Shown here piece after piece: positions 1-5,869 of a DNA stretch of 6,400 nt. Position numbers and translations under genes: made by a program. The notes beneath the pieces were generated by a model that was given only the letters and a program-made list of their open reading frames with translations, made no database searches and was not told the DNA's origin. Within the stretch, counting starts at the first letter, position 1. Each line of letters opens with the position of its first letter. Origin of the DNA: Sulfuricaulis sp049587675 (GTDB lineage: Bacteria > Pseudomonadota > Gammaproteobacteria > Acidiferrobacterales > Sulfurifustaceae); NCBI RefSeq assembly GCF_049587675.1, contig NZ_JBAVEJ010000066.1, positions 1-6,400 on the forward strand, given 5' to 3'.

Positions 1-869
1 CTTCCGACCAGATGGCCAGGATGATGCAGGCGGCGATTCAGAAGAACAATCTGATGAAGCAGCCGATGGTGGTATCGCTGAAGGGAGGAGCATCGGGCGC
101 CGAGGCGCTGATGTACATGACGTCGAACCCCGGCGATCCGCACAAGGTGTTGATCGCCTATTCGCTCATATACATGCTGCCGCTTTCCGCCAAGATCCCG
201 TTCAACTGGCGCGAGCTTACGCCGGTGTCGATCATCGCGCTTGACGAGTTCGTGCTATGGGACAACACCACACTCCCTTACGCGAACGTGAAGGACCTCG
301 TCGCCGCCGCCAAGGGCGCCAATCCACCATTCAAGATGGGTGGCACGGGTTCCAAGCGCGAGGACCACGTGCTCACCGTGTTCCTGGAAAAGAAGACAGG
401 CGCGAAGTTCGCGTATCTGCCGTACAAGTCCGGCGGGGAAGCCGCGACCCAGCTGGTCGGCAACCACACCCAGGCGAACGTCAACAATCCGTCCGAGAAC
501 CTCGAAGTCTGGCGCGCCGGCCAAGTGCGCGCGCTTTGCGTGTTCGACAAGGAGCGCATCCAGTACAAGGCCAAAGTCGCCGGCGCCATGTCCTGGAACG
601 ATATCCCGACCTGCAAGGACGAAGGCGTCGACGTGCAGTATCTGATGCTGCGCGCGATGTTCCTGCCCGGCAAGGTGACGCCCGAGCAGAGCGCGTTCTA
701 CGTCGATCTGTTCAAGAAGCTCACGCAGACGTCGGAATACAAGGACTACATGGAGAAACAGGCGTTGAAACCCGTGTTCATCACCGGCAAGGACATGCTC
801 AAGTTCCTGGAAGAGGACGACGCGCTCAACAAGAACCTGATGACCGAAGCCGGTTTCGTCGCCAACTAG
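1..869 (+). CDS. tctC: TctC/Bug-family periplasmic solute-binding protein of a TTT transporter (5' truncated by window edge)
   Basis: This is the extracytoplasmic receptor of a tripartite tricarboxylate transporter. It should bind a carboxylate in the periplasm and pass it to the TctA/TctB membrane complex. The frame is open to the left edge (first whole codon at 3), so the ATG at 12 is probably internal. The 288 visible residues compare with about 320-330 for the family, so the signal peptide and first strand lie outside. In the visible fragment, a glycine-rich ligand-loop motif (GGASGAEA, about residues 28-35) and the family hallmark YLPYKSGGEA (138-147), followed by an asparagine-rich stretch (NHTQANVNNPSE), match the Bug fold. 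The C-terminal half keeps the usual order, ending in a helix with KFLEEDDALNK. The tctB and tctA genes follow in the classical C-B-A order, which supports the call. Ligand specificity cannot be predicted; Bug proteins bind many mono-, di- and tricarboxylates. Confidence 0.9.
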   Translation, partial: SDQMARMMQAAIQKNNLMKQPMVVSLKGGASGAEALMYMTSNPGDPHKVLIAYSLIYMLPLSAKIPFNWRELTPVSIIALDEFVLWDNTTLPYANVKDLVAAAKGANPPFKMGGTGSKREDHVLTVFLEKKTGAKFAYLPYKSGGEAATQLVGNHTQANVNNPSENLEVWRAGQVRALCVFDKERIQYKAKVAGAMSWNDIPTCKDEGVDVQYLMLRAMFLPGKVTPEQSAFYVDLFKKLTQTSEYKDYMEKQALKPVFITGKDMLKFLEEDDALNKNLMTEAGFVAN

Positions 870-955
870 CTTATGAAAGGACGAACGAAGGCCGCTCCTG
901 CGCGTCCTGCGCTCGCGGCATTCGTACTTCCCTGTACAGCATAGGGCTTCATTAG

Positions 956-1501
956 ATGGCGTCGAAATCCGAAGACGAAATCGTTGTCGAGGACCCGACT
1001 GCGCCGGCGAGGGACTCGCCGGCGGTGGCCACCAAACGCACCGTCGACATCGCCGTTTCGCTACTGCTGCTCGCGCTCGCCGGGCTGCTGGGATTCGACA
1101 ACTGGCGCACCGGCATGGGGTGGGATTCGACCGGCCCGCAGGCCGGCTACTTCCCGTTCTATCTTTCGGTCATCCTCGCCGCTGCGTGCCTCTGGGGCGT
1201 CGTCAAGGAATTCCTGGCGCGCAAGCACGCGAGCGGAACTTTCGTCACGCGCGCGCAGCTTCGCCGCGTCATGCAGGTATTCGTCCCGACCCTGCTCTTC
1301 TGCCTGGCAATGCAATGGCTCGGGATCTACGTGGCCAGCTTTCTGCTGGTTGCAGGCTTCATGGTATTCATCGGACGGATCGCGACCTGGAAATCACTGC
1401 TCACGGCGTTGCTCTTCTCGCTCATCATGTTCACCACCTTCGAGATCGCCTTCGACGTCATCATGCCCAAGGGGCCGCTCGAAGCCCTGTTCGGGCGCTA
1501 G
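956..1501 (+). CDS. tctB: TctB-family small membrane subunit of TTT transporter
   Basis: This is the small integral membrane subunit of the TTT transporter, thought to act with TctA in the inner membrane. The protein has 181 residues. It has a charged, proline-containing N-terminal tail (1-28), then about four to five hydrophobic segments near residues 29-47, 65-84, 107-122, 124-140 and 147-166. Two family signatures are visible: GPQAGYFPFYLS (60-71) after the first membrane segment, and FDVIMPKGPLEALF (166-179) at the C-terminus, the usual FxxxLPxGxL ending. The ATG at 956 has only a weak AGGG (943-946) nine bases upstream; no better start is visible. It lies 86 bases after tctC and 6 bases before tctA. 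The N-terminal tail is slightly longer than in many TctB proteins; a later start would cut into the first membrane helix. Confidence 0.88.
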   Translation: MASKSEDEIVVEDPTAPARDSPAVATKRTVDIAVSLLLLALAGLLGFDNWRTGMGWDSTGPQAGYFPFYLSVILAAACLWGVVKEFLARKHASGTFVTRAQLRRVMQVFVPTLLFCLAMQWLGIYVASFLLVAGFMVFIGRIATWKSLLTALLFSLIMFTTFEIAFDVIMPKGPLEALFGR

Positions 1502-1507
1502 CGCGCG

Positions 1508-3007
1508 ATGGAAGCTTTCGGCCTTCTCCTCTACGGCTTCAGCGTCCTGCTGACCTGGAAAATCCTCGCGCTGATGATGGTCGGCCTGATGCTCGGCATT
1601 TTCGTCGGCGTGCTGCCGGGCCTGGGGGGGCCTAACGGGGTCGCGATCCTGCTGCCGCTCACCTTCACGATGGATCCGACCTCGGCCATCGTGATGCTCT
1701 CCTGCATCTACTGGGGGGCGCTGTTCGGCGGCGCGATCACCTCGATCCTGTTCAACATCCCGGGCGAGGCCTGGTCGGTGGCCACAACGTTCGACGGTTA
1801 TCCGATGGCGCAACAGGGCAAGGCGGCGGAAGCACTGACTGCGGCTTTCACCTCGTCCTTCATCGGGTCGTTCGTCGCGGTGCTGCTGATCACGTTCCTC
1901 GCGCCCGGCATCGCCTCCTTCGCATTGAAATTCGGACCGCCGGAATTTTTCGCGGTTTATCTTCTCACCTTCTGCTCGTTCGTCGGGCTCGGGCGCGAGG
2001 AGAAGCACAAGACCATCATTTCCATGTCGCTGGGCCTACTGCTGACGGGCGTCGGCTTGGACACGGTCTCCGGAACGCTGCGCATGACCTTCGGTTCAAG
2101 CGATCTCCTGCGCGGAGTCAACTTCCTGGTCGCGGTCATCGGACTGTTCGGCATCAGCGAGATCCTGCTGACAATGGAGGAGCGGCTCGCGCTGCACGGC
2201 CATTCCGCGAGCATCAGCCTGCGCGTTGTCCTGAAAGTGTGGAAAGACCTGCCGCGCTACTGGGTCACGCTGCTGCGCTCGTCTGTGATCGGATGTTGGC
2301 TCGGCATCACGCCGGGTGGAGCGATCGCCGCCTCCTTCATGGGCTACAACCTCGCCAAGCGCTTCTCCAAAGACAAGGATTCGTTCGGAAAAGGCCGCAT
2401 CGAAGGCGTGTTCGCGCCGGAGACGGCTGCGCATGCTTCCGGCACTTCGGCGCTGTTGCCGATGCTCGCGCTCGGCATCCCGGGCTCGGGCACGGCCGCG
2501 ATCCTGCTCGGCGGCCTGATGGTGTGGGGGCTCAACCCGGGGCCGCTGCTTTTCGTCGAACACAAGGACTTTGTCTGGGGCCTGATCGCGTCGATGTATC
2601 TCGGCAACGTTGTCGGTCTCATCATCGTGCTCACGACCGTGCCGCTCTTCGCCGCCGTCCTGCGGGTACCGTTCGCGGCGATCGCGCCGATGATCGTGGT
2701 ATCCTGCGCGATCGGCGCCTTTGCCATCCAGAACGCCATGTTCGACATCTGGCTGATGCTCATCTTCGGCGTCGTCGGCTACGCGTTCAAGAAGATCGGC
2801 ATTCCGCTCGCCCCGTTAACGCTCGCGCTCGTGCTCGGCAACCGCGCCGAAGACTCGTTTCGCCTCTCGATGATTGGGGCGGGTGGTGACATGCGCGTGT
2901 TTTGGTCGAACGGCCTGGTCGGGAGCATCACCACATTGGCGCTGCTCTTGCTTTTCTGGCCGTTGATCTCCAAGGCATGGCATGCGATCCGCCCCGCCGC
3001 GCAATGA
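1508..3007 (+). CDS. tctA: TctA-family large permease subunit of TTT transporter
   Basis: This is the main transmembrane subunit, carrying the substrate across the inner membrane using an ion gradient in characterised TTT systems. At 499 residues it has the normal family length. Two inverted-repeat-like halves are recognisable. The first holds GVLPGLGGPNG (34-44), then YWGALFGGAITSILFNIPG (68-86) and FDGYP (95-99). The second holds GITPGG (266-271), EGVFAPETAAHASG (about 300-313) and GIPGSGT (323-329), followed by the typical GLNPGPLLF. The PG pairs in both halves are the conserved transport motifs. Many hydrophobic segments run to the C-terminus. One small departure is AAH at 307-309, where family members usually have an AxN-type sequence after the PE. 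The ATG at 1508 lies 6 bases after the tctB stop with no Shine-Dalgarno in the gap, so translation is probably coupled to tctB. Confidence 0.95.
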   Translation: MEAFGLLLYGFSVLLTWKILALMMVGLMLGIFVGVLPGLGGPNGVAILLPLTFTMDPTSAIVMLSCIYWGALFGGAITSILFNIPGEAWSVATTFDGYPMAQQGKAAEALTAAFTSSFIGSFVAVLLITFLAPGIASFALKFGPPEFFAVYLLTFCSFVGLGREEKHKTIISMSLGLLLTGVGLDTVSGTLRMTFGSSDLLRGVNFLVAVIGLFGISEILLTMEERLALHGHSASISLRVVLKVWKDLPRYWVTLLRSSVIGCWLGITPGGAIAASFMGYNLAKRFSKDKDSFGKGRIEGVFAPETAAHASGTSALLPMLALGIPGSGTAAILLGGLMVWGLNPGPLLFVEHKDFVWGLIASMYLGNVVGLIIVLTTVPLFAAVLRVPFAAIAPMIVVSCAIGAFAIQNAMFDIWLMLIFGVVGYAFKKIGIPLAPLTLALVLGNRAEDSFRLSMIGAGGDMRVFWSNGLVGSITTLALLLLFWPLISKAWHAIRPAAQ

Positions 3008-3038
3008 AGCCACTATCGTTCTATCACTGAGATTTTGC

Positions 3039-3043
3039 AGGAG
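3039..3043 (+). promoter_or_regulatory. Ribosome binding site of the crotonase gene
   Basis: AGGAG lies six bases before the ATG at 3050. It decides the start: an in-frame TTG at 3035 sits partly upstream of this site and would put it inside the coding region, so the ATG at 3050 is preferred. Confidence 0.8.
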
Positions 3044-3049
3044 TCGCCC

Positions 3050-3832
3050 ATGTCTACGGAAGTCATCCTTGTCAATCGTGATGCCGATGTCGCCACGGTC
3101 ACTCTCAACCGGCCGGAGAAGTTGAATGCGCTGACAAAACCGATGTGGAAGCGGCTCGGTGAAGTGATGCGCGAGGTATCGGCCGACGACAGTTTGCGCT
3201 GCGTGGTGCTGCGCGGCGCGGGCGAAAAATCGTTCGCGCCTGGCAACGACATCTCCGAATTCGCCAACACGCGCTCCAACTCCGCCCAAGCACGGGAATA
3301 CGGCGCGGTGCATCATGAGGCACTGGCCGCGCTCGACGAGTGCCGCCACCCGATGGTGGCGCTCATCCACGGCATTTGCGTCGGCGGCGGACTGGAGATC
3401 GCCGCGCTGTGCGACCTGCGCATCTGCGGCGTGTCGAGCCGTTTTGGCATCCCCATCAGCCGCCTCGGGCTGACCCTCGGACTGCGCGAAATGCGCGGGC
3501 TGATGTCGCTCGTGGGCAAGGCGGTCACGCTCGAGATCCTGCTCGAGGGCCGCGTGTTCGGCGCCGAGGAGGCGCTGCAAAAGGGCTTGGTCACGCGCGT
3601 GGTGCCGGACGATAAGGTCGAGGAAGAAGCCTATGCCACGGCGCGGCGTATGGCCGACGGCGCCCCGCTGGTGGCGCGCTGGCACAAGAAATTCATGCGT
3701 CGCCTGCACGACCCGGCCCCGCTCACGCCGGCCGAACTCGACGAAGGCTACGCCTGCTACGACACCGAGGATTTCCGCACCGGTTACCAGGCGTTCCTGG
3801 CCAAAACCAAACCCGGATTCAAGGGGCGTTGA
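3050..3832 (+). CDS. Enoyl-CoA hydratase/isomerase-family protein (crotonase fold), one catalytic Glu replaced
   Basis: This is a cytoplasmic crotonase-superfamily enzyme acting on an acyl-CoA thioester: hydration/dehydration or isomerisation of an enoyl-CoA is expected. It has 260 residues, the usual length. Early motif LNRPEKLNAL is at 19-28. The first oxyanion-hole region is FAPGNDISEF (62-71), with N66 where rat mitochondrial hydratase has Ala98. The second is GICVGGGLEIAALCDLRI (108-125), with G113 matching Gly141 and E116 matching catalytic Glu144. The second catalytic glutamate (Glu164 in rat, in FGxPE) is missing: the sequence reads FGIPIS (132-137), with I136 there. The usual PGAGGT loop is also replaced by LTLGLRE. 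The C-terminal GAEEALQKGLVTRVVP (171-186) is canonical. The gene starts 42 bases after tctA and ends 2 bases before the CoA-transferase start, so it is probably cotranscribed. A CaiD-like carnitinyl-CoA-type dehydratase or a non-hydratase crotonase are alternatives; the reaction is uncertain. Confidence 0.88.
   Translation: MSTEVILVNRDADVATVTLNRPEKLNALTKPMWKRLGEVMREVSADDSLRCVVLRGAGEKSFAPGNDISEFANTRSNSAQAREYGAVHHEALAALDECRHPMVALIHGICVGGGLEIAALCDLRICGVSSRFGIPISRLGLTLGLREMRGLMSLVGKAVTLEILLEGRVFGAEEALQKGLVTRVVPDDKVEEEAYATARRMADGAPLVARWHKKFMRRLHDPAPLTPAELDEGYACYDTEDFRTGYQAFLAKTKPGFKGR
3821..3826 (+). promoter_or_regulatory. Ribosome binding site of the CoA-transferase gene
   Basis: AAGGGG lies inside the last codons of the crotonase gene, eight bases before the ATG at 3835. 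It favours that ATG over the TTG at 3829, which overlaps the crotonase stop and would be too close to the site. Confidence 0.65.
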
Positions 3833-3834
3833 CC

Positions 3835-5040
3835 ATGGCTGCACACGGACCACTGACCGGCGTCAAAGTCATCGAACTCGCGCACATCATGGCCGGTCCC
3901 ATCTGCGGACTGATGCTCGCCGACATGGGCGCTGACGTGATCAAGGTTGAAAAAGTGCCCGACGGCGACGACACGCGCCGCATGGTGCCGCCGACGATGG
4001 ACGGCGAGTCAGCCGCGTTCATGGTCCTCAACCGCAACAAGCGTGGCGTCTCGATCAACATGAAAAGTACCGCTGGCAAGGCCGTGCTCGAAAAAATGCT
4101 CGCCACCGCCGACGTGGTGATCGAGAACTACCGCCCCGGCACCATGGAGCGTTTCGGGCTTGGCTACGAGACACTGCACAAACTGAATCCCGCGCTCATC
4201 TATTGTCAGGTTACCGGTTTCGGGCGCACCGGCCCGTACGCGAACCGCGCCGGTTTCGATCTCATCGCGCAGGGTCTCTCCGGCATCATGAGCGTCACCG
4301 GCGAAGGCGCCGGACGCCAGCCGGTCAAGGCCGGTCCGCCGATCACCGACATCAGCGCCGGCATACTCGCCGCCATGGGCGTACTCGCGGCCTACGTGCA
4401 CCGGCTCAAGACCGGCGAGGGCCAGCTGGTGGACACCTCGCTGCTCGAGGCCGGTGTCACCACCACCTACTGGCAATCGGCCATCTGCCTGGCCACCGGC
4501 CAGTCGCCCGGCGCGATCGGCTCGGCGCATCCGTTAAGTGCACCTTATCAGGCGGTGCAAACCCAGGACGGCTGGATCAACATCGGCGCCGCCAATCAGG
4601 CGAACTGGAAACGGCTCGTCGAGGTGATCGGCAAACCGGAACTCGCCGACGATAAGCGCTTCCTCGACAACGCCGCGCGCATGCAAAACCTCTCGGCGCT
4701 GATCGATATTCTGACCAAAAACTTCCGCACAAGCACGACATCCGACTGGCTCGCGCGGCTCGAGGCCGCCGGCGTCCCGGCGGGACCGGTTCTGTCCATC
4801 GGCGAGATGCTCACCGACCCGCAGGTGCTGGCGCGGGACATGGTGGTGGAAGTCGAGCACAGCCGTCTTGGGCGGATGAAAACACTCGGCCCGCCGGTGA
4901 AGTTCTCAGCCACACCCGGCAGCGTGCGTCATGGCGCGCCGCAACTGGGCCAGCACACGCGCGAGGTATTAAAGGAATACGGTTACAGCGAGGCGGAGAT
5001 CGCCGCATTGGTTGGCAACGGCGATGTGATCGCCCTATAG
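3835..5040 (+). CDS. CaiB/BaiF-family class III CoA-transferase
   Basis: This cytoplasmic enzyme moves CoA from a donor acyl-CoA to a free carboxylate, activating the latter for catabolism. The 401 residues match the family's usual length of about 400. The N-terminal Rossmann-like part reads GVKVIELAHIMAGPICG (9-25), then LADMGADVIKVE (28-39) and NRNKRGVSIN (66-75). DVVIENYRPGTMERFGLGY (93-111) and GFGRTGPY (128-135) are textbook family blocks. The catalytic aspartate, Asp169 in Oxalobacter formyl-CoA transferase, aligns with D172 in PPITDISAG (168-176), so the protein looks active. The second domain contains DGWINIGAANQANW, and the C-terminus has the GAPQLGQHTREVLKEYGYS block that ends most members. 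It begins two bases after the crotonase stop, at the end of the transporter operon, which suggests it activates the imported acid. Donor and acceptor are unknown; succinyl-CoA or acetyl-CoA are common donors in the family. Confidence 0.93.
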   Translation: MAAHGPLTGVKVIELAHIMAGPICGLMLADMGADVIKVEKVPDGDDTRRMVPPTMDGESAAFMVLNRNKRGVSINMKSTAGKAVLEKMLATADVVIENYRPGTMERFGLGYETLHKLNPALIYCQVTGFGRTGPYANRAGFDLIAQGLSGIMSVTGEGAGRQPVKAGPPITDISAGILAAMGVLAAYVHRLKTGEGQLVDTSLLEAGVTTTYWQSAICLATGQSPGAIGSAHPLSAPYQAVQTQDGWINIGAANQANWKRLVEVIGKPELADDKRFLDNAARMQNLSALIDILTKNFRTSTTSDWLARLEAAGVPAGPVLSIGEMLTDPQVLARDMVVEVEHSRLGRMKTLGPPVKFSATPGSVRHGAPQLGQHTREVLKEYGYSEAEIAALVGNGDVIAL

Positions 5041-5101
5041 GTATCAGGCCAGGACGAACGTTTAAACGACAGTCTGAGATACGTCCGCTATCGGCCGATT
5101 C

Positions 5102-5114
5102 TGTTGAAAAACTC
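5102..5114 (+). repeat. Left 13-bp inverted repeat
   Basis: TGTTGAAAAACTC, a perfect inverted match to 5297-5309. The match stops on both sides: the next bases inward (C on the left, C on the right) are not complementary, nor are the next bases outward. Confidence 0.8.
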
Positions 5115-5191
5115 CTTTTTTGATCGAGGCCAGAAAATATCAGCCCCGTCAGCGAATCATTCACTTCGACAAATGGGGGAGAATGTTGTGG

Positions 5192-5205
5192 CGGCGATAT
5201 CGCCG
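5192..5205. repeat. 14-bp perfect palindrome
   Basis: CGGCGATATCGCCG reads identically on both strands. It lies in the middle of the inverted-repeat element and is much more GC-rich than its surroundings. It could form a short cruciform, be a dimer-binding site, or be an internal feature of the element. No function can be read from it. Confidence 0.6.
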
Positions 5206-5274
5206 TGAGACGCCTCCAGTGAGCGTAGGCATCGTATTAACTTCAAGTATTCAACAGAAATCAATGTTGGTGGA

Positions 5275-5295
5275 AAAATCTGCTCTGTAGATTTT
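5275..5295. repeat. Small hairpin just inside the right inverted repeat
   Basis: AAAATCT (5275-5281) pairs with AGATTTT (5289-5295) around a seven-base loop, one base before the right terminal repeat. The repeat then contributes a five-T run (5300-5304). The AT-rich stem is weak, so this is a poor candidate for an intrinsic terminator, but it is arranged like one for + strand transcription. Confidence 0.4.
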
Positions 5296-5296
5296 C

Positions 5297-5309
5297 GAGT
5301 TTTTCAACA
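5297..5309 (+). repeat. Right 13-bp inverted repeat
   Basis: GAGTTTTTCAACA, the perfect reverse complement of 5102-5114, closing the 208-base element. Confidence 0.8.
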
Positions 5310-5410
5310 CATAGGCCAGAAGCATATACGGACGTTCGTGGCGGTGTTCTTGGATGCGCTATCCGGTTTCTTCGGTTTCCCCAAGGATGGTGTGGGTGCC
5401 TCCAGGGCTT

Positions 5411-5734
5411 TTACCGGTCTTTCCTGAGCTGTTTCTGTCTCAAGTCTTCGTCGAACTTGGCACGGAGCGCCAATTTACTTTTGGCCCACGAGTCCCCCTT
5501 TTGGGCGGCTTTCGCATACCACTTTAAGGCCTCGTCAATATTTTGGCTGGTTCCTAGCCCCCGTTCATACATCTCACCGAGATAGTACTGGGCGCGCGTA
5601 TCACCTTTCATGGCCTGAGCACGCTGAAGCTGGAACAGCCGATCATCAGTATCGTTGAGACCAGCCGCACCTGCCGACACGCTTGTCACTGATAAGAACA
5701 ACACCAGTAAATGACTTAAAAACCTAATGGACAT
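5411..5734 (-). CDS. Small exported Sel1-repeat (TPR-like) protein
   Basis: The product has 107 residues. The N-terminus is a clear signal peptide: arginine at 4, a hydrophobic core (about 6-16) and SVSAGA (18-23) as a probable cleavage region, so the mature part is likely periplasmic. Residues 45-80 form one good Sel1-like repeat: DTRAQYYLGEMYERGLG, then EALKWYAKAAQKG, with the consensus alanine, leucine-glycine, tyrosine and AAxxG positions. A fragment of an adjacent repeat may begin at 81 (DSWAKSKLAL), and the end is a charged, K/R/D/E-rich helix. Sel1 repeats mediate protein-protein contacts; no enzyme activity is expected. AAAGG (5741-5745 on the opposite strand) lies six bases before the ATG and supports the start. 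It is downstream of, and in the same direction as, the GGDEF gene, separated by 135 bases, so it may have its own promoter. The partner is unknown. Confidence 0.85.
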   Translation of the reverse strand: MSIRFLSHLLVLFLSVTSVSAGAAGLNDTDDRLFQLQRAQAMKGDTRAQYYLGEMYERGLGTSQNIDEALKWYAKAAQKGDSWAKSKLALRAKFDEDLRQKQLRKDR

Positions 5735-5869
5735 AACGTACCTTTGGAGCCATCTATTGCGCTCATCACATTCTCTTCCATAGAAGACGCCATAAATAAT
5801 TTAACTAATTCAAATCAGGGGGGTTAATGTTGCTCACAGGGTTCGTGTATGCGTACGCAACGCCTGGCC
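5735..5869 (-). promoter_or_regulatory. AT-rich leader of the Sel1-repeat gene, possible promoter region
   Basis: These 135 bases separate the GGDEF gene stop from the Sel1 gene start. Positions 5791-5817 are strongly AT-rich, and on the - strand contain TTGAAT followed by AATTATTTATG, the kind of sequence where a promoter could sit, but no pair of boxes has convincing spacing. A 10-base palindrome, TGCGTACGCA, occurs at 5850-5859, just after the GGDEF stop, without a following T-run. This is a weak assignment. Confidence 0.3.
5741..5745 (-). promoter_or_regulatory. Ribosome binding site of the Sel1-repeat gene
   Basis: Read on the - strand this is AAAGG, six bases before the ATG that ends at 5734. 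It is consistent with the chosen start. Confidence 0.55.

Larger units (their letters stand above)
5102..5309. mobile_element. MITE-like or decayed IS segment with 13-bp perfect terminal inverted repeats
   Basis: The left end TGTTGAAAAACTC (5102-5114) is the exact reverse complement of GAGTTTTTCAACA (5297-5309). The two define a 208-base segment with no room for a transposase. An additional 7-base copy of the right-end tip, TTCAACA, occurs internally at 5250-5256. TGTTG with an A-run nearby recurs at 5265-5278. No target-site duplication is visible directly outside the repeats (flanks TTC and CAT), so if it moved, the duplication has decayed or was never made. Ends of the TGTTGAAAAA type are known from bacterial transposons and their non-autonomous derivatives, but I cannot assign a family from memory. 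A chance pair of repeats this long within about 200 bases is unlikely. Confidence 0.55.
5041..5410. other. Non-coding spacer between convergent genes, holding an inverted-repeat element
   Basis: No convincing gene is seen in these 370 bases on either strand. The stretch separates the tail ends of the CoA-transferase gene (+) and the Sel1 gene (-). It is visibly more AT-rich than the operon to its left. Short perfect palindromes sit near its left side: CGTTTAAACG at 5059-5068 and ATCGGCCGAT at 5090-5099. Neither is followed by a T-run, so neither is a clear terminator. Positions 5102-5309 form an inverted-repeat-bounded element described separately. From 5310 to 5410 I see no recognisable structure. 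Confidence 0.7.

Noticed and set aside
878..887. AGGACGAACG occurs here and again at 5051-5060, each shortly after a stop codon
   Set aside because: It is only ten bases, the surrounding sequences are unrelated, and a chance match is plausible over 6400 bases of biased composition.
257..955. 232-residue + strand frame overlapping the end of tctC and the gap to tctB
   Set aside because: It is an arginine-rich out-of-frame shadow of tctC with no recognisable motif.
3035..3049. TTG at 3035 as the start of the crotonase gene
   Set aside because: The Shine-Dalgarno at 3039-3043 would then lie inside the coding sequence. The ATG at 3050 has correct spacing and gives the usual family N-terminus.
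2816..3853. 345-residue open frame on the - strand overlapping tctA, the crotonase gene and the CoA-transferase start
   Set aside because: It is antisense to three well-supported genes and rich in Arg, His, Gln and Ala, as expected from the opposite strand of GC-rich coding sequence. No domain is recognisable.
5059..5068. CGTTTAAACG palindrome as a terminator for the CoA-transferase operon
   Set aside because: It has no loop, the stem is short and no T-run follows it.
4811..5164. 117-residue - strand frame starting inside the inverted-repeat element and running into the CoA-transferase gene
   Set aside because: Most of it is antisense to the conserved C-terminus of the CoA-transferase. Its start lies in the element's left end and no family is recognisable.
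5093..5317. GGCC on both sides of the inverted-repeat element (5093-5096 and 5314-5317) as a target-site duplication
   Set aside because: The two copies lie at different distances from the repeats (five and four bases) and are not directly adjacent. The motif is too short to be meaningful.
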